From: Croceibacterium_A sp035626815
GTDB lineage: Bacteria > Pseudomonadota > Alphaproteobacteria > Sphingomonadales > Sphingomonadaceae
Assembly: GCA_035626815.1 (NCBI GenBank)
Contig: DASPMY010000059.1
Location: forward strand, 1 to 34,695
DNA length: 34,695 nt
Reading direction: 5' to 3'
Of this stretch, positions 1 to 6,855 are shown piece after piece. The notes beneath the pieces are model-generated. The model did no database searches and was not told the DNA's origin. It saw nothing but the letters and a program-made list of their open reading frames with translations. A program made the position numbers and the translations under genes. Every line of letters begins with the position of its first letter. The stretch's first letter is position 1.

Positions 1-1527
1 GTCCGGACGCTGCTCGTCGCGGTCGCGGCCGAGGTCGGAGCGCTTGATGAAGCCGGTCGCGCCGTCGTCGCCGGCCTGGACCTCGAGCCCGCCGTCGCGG
101 ACCTCGAGCACGGTCACGGTGACCACGTCGTTGCGCTTGAGCCCGCCGGCCGAGCCGCCCGCGGCCGCGCCGCCGGCCGCCGGGGCGCCCTTCTCGAGCT
201 GCTTCATGCCGAGGCTGATGCGCTCCTTCTCGACGTCGACGTCGAGCACGACCGCCTTCACTTCCTCGCCCTTGCGGTGCAGCGCCAGCGCATCCTCGCC
301 CGAGATGCCCCAGGCGATGTCGGACATGTGGACCATGCCGTCGACGTCGCCCGGCAGGCCGATGAACAGGCCGAACTCGGTCGCGTTCTTGACCTCGCCC
401 TCGACCGTCGAGCCGACCGGGTGCTTGTCGGCGAACTCTTCCCACGGGTTGCGCTGGGCCTGCTTGAGGCCGAGCGAGATGCGCCGCTTGTCGCTGTCGA
501 CCTCGAGCACCATGACCTCGACTTCCTGCGAGGTCGAGACGATCTTGCCGGGGTGGACGTTCTTCTTGGTCCAGCTCATCTCGGAGACGTGGACCAGGCC
601 CTCGATGCCGGCCTCGAGCTCGACGAAGGCGCCGTATTCGGTGATGTTGGTGACGGTGCCGCTGACCCGCGCGCCGACCGGGTACTTGGCGGCGACGCCT
701 TCCCACGGATCGCTCTCGAGCTGCTTCATGCCGAGGCTGATGCGCTGGGTGTCGGCGTTGATGCGCACGATCTGCACTTTCACCACGTCGCCGATGTTGA
801 TCACCTCGGACGGGTGGTTGACGCGCTTGTAGCTCATGTCGGTCACGTGGAGCAGGCCGTCGATGCCGCCGAGGTCGACGAAGGCGCCGTAGTCGGTGAT
901 GTTCTTGACCACGCCGTCGATCACCTGGCCCTCGGCCAGCTTGTCGATCAGCTCGCTGCGCTGCTCGGCGCGGGTCTCTTCGAGGACCGCGCGGCGCGAG
1001 ACGACGATGTTGCCGCGGCGGCGGTCCATCTTGAGGATCTGGAACGGCTGCGGCATGTCCATCAGCGGGGTGACGTCGCGCACCGGGCGGATGTCGACCT
1101 GGCTGCCGGGGAGGAACGCCACGGCGCCGTCGAGGTCGACGGTGAAGCCGCCCTTGACGCGGCCGAAGATGCGGCCCTCGACGCGCTTGCCTTCGCCGAA
1201 CTCGCTCTCGAGCTTGTCCCACGCGGCCTCGCGGCGGGCGCGGTCGCGGCTCAGCATCGCCTCGCCTTCGGAATTCTCGACGCGGTCGACGAACACCTCG
1301 ACCTCGTCGCCGACCGAGAGCGCGCCTTCGTCCTCGCCGCGGGCGAACTCGCGCAGCGAGATGCGGCCTTCGCTCTTGAGGCCGACGTCGATCACGGCGA
1401 GGCCGTTCTCGATCGCGGTGACGGTGCCCTTGACGACGCGGCCTTCGAAGCCGCCGTCGGCGCCGCCCAGTTGTTCGTCGAGGAGTTTCGCGAAATCGTC
1501 GCGCGTGGGGTTGGCGGTGGATGCCAT
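1..1527 (-). CDS. rpsA: 30S ribosomal protein S1, C-terminus cut by window edge
   Basis: S1 binds mRNA on the 30S subunit through repeated OB-fold (S1) domains and helps load structured messages. Reading the minus strand from ATG at 1527 gives 509 uninterrupted codons to the window edge. The start reads MASTANPTRDDFAKLLDEQ, typical of alphaproteobacterial S1. At least five S1 repeats are visible; two strongly conserved ones contain KNITDYGAFVDLGGIDGLLH and TNITEYGAFVELEAGIEGLV, each followed by a RISLGMKQ or RISLGLKQ strand. Family length is about 560-570 residues, so roughly 60 residues lie outside. It lies downstream of cmk on the same strand, the usual proteobacterial order, but a 444-bp gap with its own structure suggests a separate promoter. 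Identification is secure. Confidence 0.97.
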   Translation of the reverse strand, partial: MASTANPTRDDFAKLLDEQLGGADGGFEGRVVKGTVTAIENGLAVIDVGLKSEGRISLREFARGEDEGALSVGDEVEVFVDRVENSEGEAMLSRDRARREAAWDKLESEFGEGKRVEGRIFGRVKGGFTVDLDGAVAFLPGSQVDIRPVRDVTPLMDMPQPFQILKMDRRRGNIVVSRRAVLEETRAEQRSELIDKLAEGQVIDGVVKNITDYGAFVDLGGIDGLLHVTDMSYKRVNHPSEVINIGDVVKVQIVRINADTQRISLGMKQLESDPWEGVAAKYPVGARVSGTVTNITEYGAFVELEAGIEGLVHVSEMSWTKKNVHPGKIVSTSQEVEVMVLEVDSDKRRISLGLKQAQRNPWEEFADKHPVGSTVEGEVKNATEFGLFIGLPGDVDGMVHMSDIAWGISGEDALALHRKGEEVKAVVLDVDVEKERISLGMKQLEKGAPAAGGAAAGGSAGGLKRNDVVTVTVLEVRDGGLEVQAGDDGATGFIKRSDLGRDRDEQRPD

Positions 1528-1550
1528 AAAGATCAGGTTCCTAACTTCAT

Positions 1551-1566
1551 CCCCGCCTTCGCGGGG
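1551..1566. repeat. Short palindromic hairpin upstream of rpsA
   Basis: CCCCGC (1551-1556) and GCGGGG (1561-1566) form a perfect 6-bp stem around CTTC. The flanks resemble the small 'tcatccccgc...gcggggac' palindromes scattered between genes in sphingomonads. It lies 24 bp upstream of the rpsA start codon, so it would be in the 5' leader rather than act as a terminator. Family assignment is from memory of similar elements and is not proven. Confidence 0.5.
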
Positions 1567-1780
1567 ACAGGCTGTTTTTCCGGCCAGGCGGTTGTGTCCG
1601 CCGGTCTTTCTCCGCCGCCGCGGAATTGCGGCGAGCGGGCCAAAAGGGCCGTCCGTCCCCGCCGGGCCGGATGCCGTGGCGAGGGTCCTGTCGAGCGTCG
1701 GTAAGTGCTTGGGCTGTCGGGACGCGGGCGCGCCTAGGCGAAAAGGGCCCGCGAGGCAAGCGAAAGCCGCCCAGGGAGCA

Positions 1781-1879
1781 GGCGACAAAGGCGACAAAGG
1801 CGACACCGTGTCGCCGGCGCGAAAGTGAAGCAAAGCCACGTTTCCTGCGGCTTTGCCGCCCGGCAGGTCCGGGCGACAC
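1781..1879 (-). repeat. Four GGCGACA boxes and one complementary box in the rpsA leader
   Basis: GGCGACA occurs at 1781-1787, 1790-1796, 1799-1805 and 1872-1878, and its complement TGTCGCC at 1809-1815. The box at 1799-1806 and the complementary box form an 8-bp hairpin (GGCGACAC, one base, GTGTCGCC). In rpsA mRNA polarity there is one GGCGACA arm and four competing TGTCGCC arms, so several mutually exclusive hairpins are possible. Confidence 0.55.
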
Positions 1880-1971
1880 TTTTCCAACAAGAATCGCGCC
1901 GAGGCCCGTGGAACATTGCGAGTACATGCACCGGATTGGGACCTGTAGGAAAGCGAAAAAACGGCCCGCGG

Positions 1972-2595
1972 TCAGGCGCCCAGCGATTGCTCGACGGCGG
2001 CAATGGCCGCGGCGACGGCTGCTTCCGGCACCAGCTCCGATGTGTCGAGCACGACCGCATCCTCGGCGGGGCGCAGCGGCGCCTCCGTGCGCGTGCGGTC
2101 GCGTTCGTCGCGGCGGCGCAGGTCGGCCTCGATCTCGCCGAGCGTGTGGCTCTCGCCGCGCGCCTGCATCTCCTTCCAGCGGCGCAGCGCGCGCGCCTCG
2201 ACGGTGGCGGTGACGTAGAGCTTCACGTCAGCCTCGGGCGCGATGACGGTGCCGATGTCGCGCCCGTCGAGCACCGCGCCGTCCGGCTGCAGCGCGAAGC
2301 TGCGCTGGCGCGCGTACAGCGCCTGGCGGACCGAGGCGTGGACCGAGACGCGGCTGGCGAGCCCGCCGGCGGCCTCACTGCGCAGCTCGGGATCGCGCAG
2401 CAGGCCGTCGGCAAAGGCCGTCGCCGCGAGGGCATCCCCGGGATCGTCGGGATCGCCGCCGTCGAGGAACGCCTGCCGCCCGACCGCGCGGTAGAGCAGG
2501 CCGGTGTCGAGGTGCGGCAGCCCGAAATGCGCGGCGAGCGCCCTGGCGATGGTGCCCTTGCCCGAGGCGGTCGGGCCGTCGACGGCGATGATCAT
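1972..2595 (-). CDS. cmk: Cytidylate kinase
   Basis: Phosphorylates CMP and dCMP with ATP in pyrimidine nucleotide recycling in the cytoplasm. The 207-residue product begins MIIAVDGPTASGKGTIARAL, with the P-loop GPTASGKGT at residues 7-15 and the conserved HLDTGLLYRAVG segment just after it. DGRDIGTVIAPEADVKLYVT is the typical CMP-binding and LID-adjacent region. Length fits the bacterial family (about 205-230). Start is ATG at 2595, directly before the conserved N-terminus. It lies upstream of rpsA on the same strand, a common proteobacterial order, and is divergent from gdx across 140 bp. Nothing unusual was seen. Confidence 0.96.
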   Translation of the reverse strand: MIIAVDGPTASGKGTIARALAAHFGLPHLDTGLLYRAVGRQAFLDGGDPDDPGDALAATAFADGLLRDPELRSEAAGGLASRVSVHASVRQALYARQRSFALQPDGAVLDGRDIGTVIAPEADVKLYVTATVEARALRRWKEMQARGESHTLGEIEADLRRRDERDRTRTEAPLRPAEDAVVLDTSELVPEAAVAAAIAAVEQSLGA

Positions 2596-2655
2596 CGGCG
2601 GGCTCTAGTCGGCAATCGCGGGATTGAGAACCGGCATCGCGCGTCCTATCTGGCC

Positions 2656-2711
2656 GGCGCGGGGGCCACGTCCCCTGCGCCCGATGGGCCTTCAAGACCG
2701 GGACGGCCCGG
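2656..2711 (+). promoter_or_regulatory. Candidate guanidine-II (mini-ykkC) riboswitch upstream of gdx
   Basis: Two hairpins lie in tandem. The downstream one is perfect: CCGGG (2698-2702), loop ACGG (2703-2706), CCCGG (2707-2711); its core GGG-ACGG-CCC matches the ACGR-loop hairpin of guanidine-II RNAs. The upstream one has a 10-bp stem (GGCGC plus a G-U pair plus GGGG against CCCC and GCGCC, 2656-2681) but its six-base loop is CCACGT, off consensus. The second hairpin ends 14 bases before the GGAGG of gdx, the right place for occluding translation. Downstream Gdx exports guanidinium, the ligand of this class. One canonical loop out of two keeps confidence moderate. Confidence 0.5.
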
Positions 2712-2735
2712 CAGCAAACCTTGATGGAGGCTGCT

Positions 2736-3056
2736 GTGGCTTGGATGATCCTCATTACCGCCGGCGTGTTCGAGACGGTGTGGGCCTATTACATGAAGCT
2801 GTCGGACGGGTTCACGAAGCCGGGGCCGACGGTGGCGACTTTCGCCGCGATGGCGGTGAGCATCGCCCTGCTCGGCATCGCGATGAAGTCGCTGCCGCTG
2901 GGAACGGCCTATACCGTGTGGACCGGGATCGGCGCGCTCGGCGCGTTCGTGGTCGGAATCGTCGTGCTGGGCGAGGCGGTGACCGCCCTGCGCCTGGCGG
3001 CGGCGGCGCTGATCATCGCCGGGCTGGTGCTGATGAAGATCTCGAGCCCGGCCTAG
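2736..3056 (+). CDS. gdx: Guanidinium exporter, small multidrug resistance family (Gdx/SugE)
   Basis: A four-helix inner-membrane proton antiporter that works as a dual-topology dimer; the Gdx subgroup exports guanidinium. The product (106 residues) has the essential membrane Glu at position 13 (AGVFETVWAYYMKLSDGF) and the Gdx-type stretch AMKSLPLGTAYTVWTGIGAL, very close to E. coli SugE/Gdx rather than EmrE. I chose GTG at 2736 because GGAGG (2726-2730) sits 5 bases upstream and the length then matches the family; the in-frame TTG at 2721 and ATG at 2724 would overlap that site. It is a single gene facing away from cmk, preceded by a candidate guanidine-II riboswitch. Subfamily call is strong; substrate is inferred. 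Confidence 0.9.
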   Translation: MAWMILITAGVFETVWAYYMKLSDGFTKPGPTVATFAAMAVSIALLGIAMKSLPLGTAYTVWTGIGALGAFVVGIVVLGEAVTALRLAAAALIIAGLVLMKISSPA

Positions 3057-3068
3057 GCAGAGCGCTGT

Positions 3069-3159
3069 CCCCTTCAGGGGAGGGGCTTGGCAGAGGGGAA
3101 TCTAGGCGGATCGCCGGACAGTCCCCGCCCCCCGACCCCCTCCCCTCAACGGGAGGGGG
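3069..3159. repeat. Paired GC-rich palindromic repeats between gdx and aroA
   Basis: Two inverted modules. The first is CCCCT (3069-3073), TC, AGGGG (3076-3080), followed by AGGGGCTTGG. The second is CCCCCTCCC (3136-3144), loop CTCAAC, GGGAGGGGG (3151-3159), a 9-bp stem. The outer parts are related in inverted orientation to the pair inside rimM (7594-7698): gtcc/ggac boundaries, G-rich arm, then the CTCCCC palindrome. The second module overlaps the 3' end of aroA and contains its stop codon. It may also serve as a convergent terminator for gdx and aroA. Confidence 0.7.
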
Positions 3160-4477
3160 AGCCGGTCGCGCCGTCGAGCAGCGCTTCGAACTGCGGGAAG
3201 CTGGTGGCTATCGGCGCGGTGTCGTCGATCTCGACTCCGCCGCGGCTGGCGCGGCCGGCGACGGCCATCGCCATCGCGATGCGGTGGTCGAGGTGGGTGG
3301 CGATCGGCCCGCCGCCGGCGAGGGGTTCGCCGCCGGTGCCGTCGACGACCAGGCCGTCGGCGCGCTCCGCGACCCGCGCGCCGGCGGCGGCGAGCGCTTC
3401 GGCCATCGCCGCCAGCCGGTCGCTCTCCTTGACCCGCAACTCGTCGAGGCCGCTGGTCGTGGTGCGCCCTTCCGCCAGCGCGGCGGCGACGAACAGCACC
3501 GGGAACTCGTCGATCATGCTCGGGGCCACCGCCGGGTCGACCTCGATGCCGGTCAGCGCCGAGTGCCGCACGCGCAAGTCGGCGACCGGCTCGCCGCCGA
3601 CCTCGCGCCGGTCGAGCGCCTCGATGCTGCCGCCCATCTGGCGCAGGACTGCGTAGAGCCCGGCGCGGGTCGGGTTGAGGCCGACGTTCTCGATCACGAG
3701 GTCGCTGCCGGGCACGATCAGCGCGGCGACGGCGAAGAAGGCCGCGGACGAGGGATCGCCGGGCACCTCGATCGTCTGCGGGCGCAAGTCCGCCTCGCCG
3801 CGGATGCGGATGATCCGCTCGCCGTCCTCCTCGTCGACCCACAGCTCGGCGCCGAAGCCCTTGAGCATGCGCTCGGTATGGTCGCGCGTGGGAACCGGCT
3901 CGATCACGCTGGTGATCCCGGCGGTGTTGAGCCCGGCCAGCAGCACCGCGCTCTTCACCTGCGCGCTGGCGACCGGCAGCCGGTAGGTGATCGGCACCGC
4001 GGGGCTGAGGCCGCGCTCGGTCAGCGGCAGCGTCGTGCCCGAGAAGTCGGCGCCCATCAGCCCGAGCGGCTCGGTGACCCGGCCCATCGGCCGCTTCGAC
4101 AGGCTGGCGTCGCCGGTGAACTGCGCGGTGATCGGATGGCTGGCGACGAGGCCCATCAGCAGCCGCGTCGAGGTCCCCGAATTGCCCATCTCGAGCGGCG
4201 CTTCGGGCTGCAGCAGCCCGCCGACGCCGACGCCGTGGATGCGCCATTCGCCGTCCGCCCCCCGCTCGATCGTCGCGCCCATCGCCCTCAGCGCCGCGGC
4301 GGTCGCCATCACGTCCTCGCCCTCGAGCAGGCCGGTGACGCGGGTCTCGCCCACCGCGAGCGCGCCGAACATCAGCGAGCGGTGGCTGATCGACTTGTCG
4401 CCCGGCACGCGGATGCGGCCCGTCAGGGGACCGGCGGGCATGAAGCGGCGGGCGCGAGGGGAGGGGCGGTCGGACAT
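3146..4477 (-). CDS. aroA: 3-phosphoshikimate 1-carboxyvinyltransferase (EPSP synthase), class II type
   Basis: Transfers the enolpyruvyl group of PEP to shikimate 3-phosphate in aromatic amino acid synthesis. The 443-residue product has VPGDKSISHRS at 24-34, GNSGTSTR at 98-105, SAQVK at 171-175, RDHTE at 198-202 and the late LDELRVKESDRL segment. GDKS, SAQVK and RDHTE are the signatures used for class II enzymes such as the CP4 type; here the residue corresponding to CP4 Ala100 appears to be Gly (GNSGT), as in glyphosate-sensitive enzymes. ATG at 4477 is preferred to the longer frame from 4606, whose extra residues do not resemble the family. The last five residues (GSPSR) and the stop lie in a palindromic repeat. 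Confidence 0.95.
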   Translation of the reverse strand: MSDRPSPRARRFMPAGPLTGRIRVPGDKSISHRSLMFGALAVGETRVTGLLEGEDVMATAAALRAMGATIERGADGEWRIHGVGVGGLLQPEAPLEMGNSGTSTRLLMGLVASHPITAQFTGDASLSKRPMGRVTEPLGLMGADFSGTTLPLTERGLSPAVPITYRLPVASAQVKSAVLLAGLNTAGITSVIEPVPTRDHTERMLKGFGAELWVDEEDGERIIRIRGEADLRPQTIEVPGDPSSAAFFAVAALIVPGSDLVIENVGLNPTRAGLYAVLRQMGGSIEALDRREVGGEPVADLRVRHSALTGIEVDPAVAPSMIDEFPVLFVAAALAEGRTTTSGLDELRVKESDRLAAMAEALAAAGARVAERADGLVVDGTGGEPLAGGGPIATHLDHRIAMAMAVAGRASRGGVEIDDTAPIATSFPQFEALLDGATGSPSR

Positions 4478-4631
4478 CAGCGGGCCTGGGGCGGCGGGCT
4501 TTTGACAGCGCCGGGGGGCTGTGGCAAGGCGCGCCCGCTCTTGATTCCGGCTCTTGTTTATGACCAGAGCCGCCACCATCAAGTCACGGCAGTTCACGCC
4601 CGCCAAGGCGGCGGGCAGACGAGGAATTTAC

Positions 4632-4949
4632 ATGGTCAAGCCAGAGTGGGGCGTCAAGCGCAGCTGCCCCAAGTGCGGTGAGCGCTTTTACGATCTCGGC
4701 AAGGACGATCCGATCGTCTGCATCGAATGCGGCAACCAGTGGGTGTCGGAGCCGGTGCTCAAGTCCAAGCAGCCGATCCCCTTCGAGGAAGTGAAGGAGA
4801 AGGAGAAGGAAGAGCCGGACAGCGATCTCGCCGACGAGGAGCTCGAGGACGTCGACGACGGCGAGGATTCGCCCGACAACGACATCGACCTGGGCGGCGA
4901 CGACGATCTCGGCGTGACCAAGGCGGACGACGACGAGGAAGACCACTGA
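4632..4949 (+). CDS. TIGR02300/FYDLN-acid family protein
   Basis: A small conserved alphaproteobacterial protein of unknown function. The 105-residue product begins MVKPEWGVKRSCPKCGERFY and has two CxxC pairs (CPKC and CIEC, about 22 residues apart), forming a likely zinc ribbon, with the family motif as FYDLGKDDPIVC. The second half is a very acidic, probably disordered tail (DSDLADEELEDVDDGEDS and onward). ATG at 4632 is preceded by GAGGAA at 4621-4626; a longer frame from 4554 lacks this support. TTGACA at 4502-4507 could be a -35 box, but no good -10 was seen 16-18 bases on. The gene is divergent from aroA and precedes tRNA-Ala. Confidence 0.88.
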   Translation: MVKPEWGVKRSCPKCGERFYDLGKDDPIVCIECGNQWVSEPVLKSKQPIPFEEVKEKEKEEPDSDLADEELEDVDDGEDSPDNDIDLGGDDDLGVTKADDDEEDH

Positions 4950-5028
4950 TTTGAGGCTTGCGGAATCGGGTCGCCGCTCATAAAGGGCGGCCCTTCCCGA
5001 AAGGGTGGCAGGCCTCCCAGGGCATGCC

Positions 5029-5034
5029 TATATT
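5029..5034 (+). promoter_or_regulatory. Candidate -10 box of the tRNA-Ala promoter
   Basis: TATATT lies 11 bases before the first base of the tRNA, which puts a transcription start near 5041. It is a rare AT-rich hexamer in GC-rich surroundings. The hexamer 17 bases upstream (TGGCAG) is a poor -35, so this rests mainly on the -10 and the spacing. Confidence 0.45.
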
Positions 5035-5044
5035 GAATGGATAC

Positions 5045-5120
<76 letters not shown>

Positions 5121-5189
5121 TCCACCGGAATGCCGACTTTCGGCTCATGCCGGGCTGCAAATGGCGTGTTCCTGCGCTTCCGGTGCTCA

Positions 5190-5204
5190 CGGACCTCAAG
5201 TCCG
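5190..5204. other. Hairpin in the tRNA-Ala/ffh gap
   Basis: CGGAC (5190-5194), loop CTCAA, GTCCG (5200-5204), extended imperfectly by CCGG and CTCCGG on either side. The surrounding text (ggtgctcac...gctccgctccgg) resembles a noncoding repeat motif common between sphingomonad genes. No T tract follows, so it is not a classic terminator. The rest of the 267-bp gap holds no convincing gene. Confidence 0.35.
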
Positions 5205-5387
5205 CTCCGCTCCGGTTCTCGGAACCCACCATTTTCGCCTCGGCCGGACCCGAAATTCGACACACCGGACTGACGACAAAGTACTGAAATTGGCCGTGCA
5301 GATTCGACGGCCGCATTACTGACCCGCCCGCTGGCTGACGAGGTTTCGTCCGCCGGCGTTTTGCCGCTTTTGGAGTAGCCGAAGCCC

Positions 5388-6821
5388 ATGTTCGACACGC
5401 TGTCCGATCGGCTGACCGGGGTCTTCGACCGCCTGCGCGGGCGCGGCGCGCTCAACGAGGCCGACGTGCGCGAGGCGATGCGCGAGGTCCGCGTGGCGCT
5501 GCTCGAGGCCGACGTGGCGCTGCCGGTGGCGCGCCAGTTCATCGACGCGGTGACCGAGAAGGCCGTCGGTAGCCAGGTGCTGCGCTCGGTCACCCCGGGC
5601 CAGCAAGTCGTCAAGATCGTCAACGACGCGCTGATCGAGATGCTCGGCGGCGAGGAGACGGCGCCGCTGGTGCTCGAGGCGAAGCCGCCGGTGGTGATCC
5701 TGATGGTCGGCCTGCAGGGCTCGGGCAAGACCACCACCACCGCCAAGCTCGGCAAGCTGATCCGCGAGAAGCACGGCCGCAAGGCGATGATGGCCTCGCT
5801 CGACGTCAATCGTCCGGCGGCGCAGGAGCAGCTCAAGGTGCTCGGCGAGCAGGTCGAGGTCATGACGCTGCCGATCGTGCCCGGCCAGCAGCCGGTCGAC
5901 ATCGCCCGCCGGGCCCTCGAATCGGCCCGGCTCCAGGCGGTCGACGTGCTGCTGCTCGACACCGCCGGGCGCTTGCACGTCGATCAGGCGCTGATGGCCG
6001 AGATGAAGGCGGTCGCCGGGGTCTCGGCGCCGACCGAGGTGCTGCTGGTGGTCGACGCGCTGACCGGGCAGGACGCGGTCAACGTCGCGCAGAGCTTCTC
6101 CGGCGAAGTGCCGCTGACCGGCGTGATCCTCACCCGGATGGACGGCGACGCCCGCGGCGGCGCCGCGCTCTCCATGCGCGCGGTCACCGGCAAGCCGATC
6201 AAGTTCGCCGGCACCGGCGAGAAGCTCGACGCGCTCGAGCCGTTCGATCCGCAGCGCGTGGCCGGGCGCATCCTCGGCATGGGCGACATCGTCGGGCTGG
6301 TCGAGAAGGCCGCGGCGACGATCGAGAAGGAAGAGGCCGACAAGCTCGCCGAGCGCATGCTCAAGGGCCAGTTCGACATGAACGACCTCAGGACCCAGCT
6401 CAACCAGATGCAGAAGATGGGCGGCCTGGGGATGCTCGCCGGGATGATGCCCGGAATGAAGAAGGCCAAGCAGGCGATGGCCGCGAGCGGGGTCGACGAC
6501 CGCGTGCTGCTGCACATGGACGCGATCATCGGCTCGATGACGCCGAAGGAGCGGAGCAAGCCGGAATTGCTCAATGCCAAGCGCAAGAAGCGCGTCGCGG
6601 CGGGCTCCGGCACCCAGGTGCAGGACGTCAACAAGCTGCTCAAGATGCACCAGGAAATGGGCCGGGCGATGAAGCAGATCAGGAAGATGGGCGGGCTCAA
6701 GGGCCTCGGCGCGCTGTTCGGCGGCGGCGGCATGGGCGGCGGAATGCCGGGTCTCGGCGGCGGCGCCATGGGCGGGGCCCAGCTGCCGCCCGACTTGCAG
6801 CAGCTGATGAAGAAGAATTGA
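5388..6821 (+). CDS. ffh: Signal recognition particle protein Ffh
   Basis: GTPase subunit of the signal recognition particle; with 4.5S RNA it binds signal sequences on ribosomes and delivers them to FtsY at the inner membrane. The 477-residue product has an N domain (about 1-90), a G domain with GLQGSGKT at 108-115, DTAGR at 191-195 and TRMDGD at 249-254, and a methionine-rich M domain (about 300-440) with many MxxM patterns. It ends in a Gly/Met-rich tail before a terminal LQQLMKKN. ATG at 5388 follows GGAG at about 5371. It is the first gene of the ffh-rpsP-rimM run. Identification is secure. Confidence 0.97.
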   Translation: MFDTLSDRLTGVFDRLRGRGALNEADVREAMREVRVALLEADVALPVARQFIDAVTEKAVGSQVLRSVTPGQQVVKIVNDALIEMLGGEETAPLVLEAKPPVVILMVGLQGSGKTTTTAKLGKLIREKHGRKAMMASLDVNRPAAQEQLKVLGEQVEVMTLPIVPGQQPVDIARRALESARLQAVDVLLLDTAGRLHVDQALMAEMKAVAGVSAPTEVLLVVDALTGQDAVNVAQSFSGEVPLTGVILTRMDGDARGGAALSMRAVTGKPIKFAGTGEKLDALEPFDPQRVAGRILGMGDIVGLVEKAAATIEKEEADKLAERMLKGQFDMNDLRTQLNQMQKMGGLGMLAGMMPGMKKAKQAMAASGVDDRVLLHMDAIIGSMTPKERSKPELLNAKRKKRVAAGSGTQVQDVNKLLKMHQEMGRAMKQIRKMGGLKGLGALFGGGGMGGGMPGLGGGAMGGAQLPPDLQQLMKKN

Positions 6822-6855
6822 ATCTCAAGCGATTGAATCGGAAAGGTAAGTTCAC

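Larger units (their letters stand above)
1528..1971 (-). other. 444-bp leader region between cmk and rpsA
   Basis: No convincing gene lies here. Open frames on both strands are rich in Arg, Pro and Ser, lack a good ribosome-binding site and are probably chance products of high GC. Read in the rpsA direction, the region starts with a run of six T (1961 down to 1956) just after the cmk stop, preceded only by a weak stem. It continues with several inverted repeats and four TGTCGCC boxes (1781-1879), an 8-bp stem made by GCAAAGCC at 1830-1837 and GGCTTTGC at 1849-1856, and a compact GC hairpin at 1551-1566 close to the rpsA start. The length and structure suggest a regulated S1 5' leader, but no known family was recognised. 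Confidence 0.5.

Noticed and set aside
277..1704. Long plus-strand open frame of 475 codons opposite rpsA
   Set aside because: It is antisense to S1; its translation is an Asp/Val/Ala/Leu-rich shadow with no motif, and S1 explains the region fully.
1547..2060. Minus-strand open frames in the cmk-rpsA gap, including one with repeated CRLCRL units
   Set aside because: The CRLCRL pattern comes from the TTTGTCGCC repeats; no ribosome site or family resemblance is seen, and one frame overlaps cmk. Regulatory RNA is a better explanation.
4502..4530. TTGACA as a promoter for the FYDLN-acid gene
   Set aside because: A perfect -35 hexamer but no acceptable -10 at 16-18 bases; not listed as a separate feature.
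2624..4681. 685-codon plus-strand frame spanning gdx and aroA
   Set aside because: It runs across two well-identified genes in another phase and has a random, Arg/Ala/Gly-rich composition.
5121..5387. Possible small gene or RNA between tRNA-Ala and ffh
   Set aside because: Short frames lack ribosome sites and family signals; the only structure is a weak hairpin resembling an intergenic repeat.
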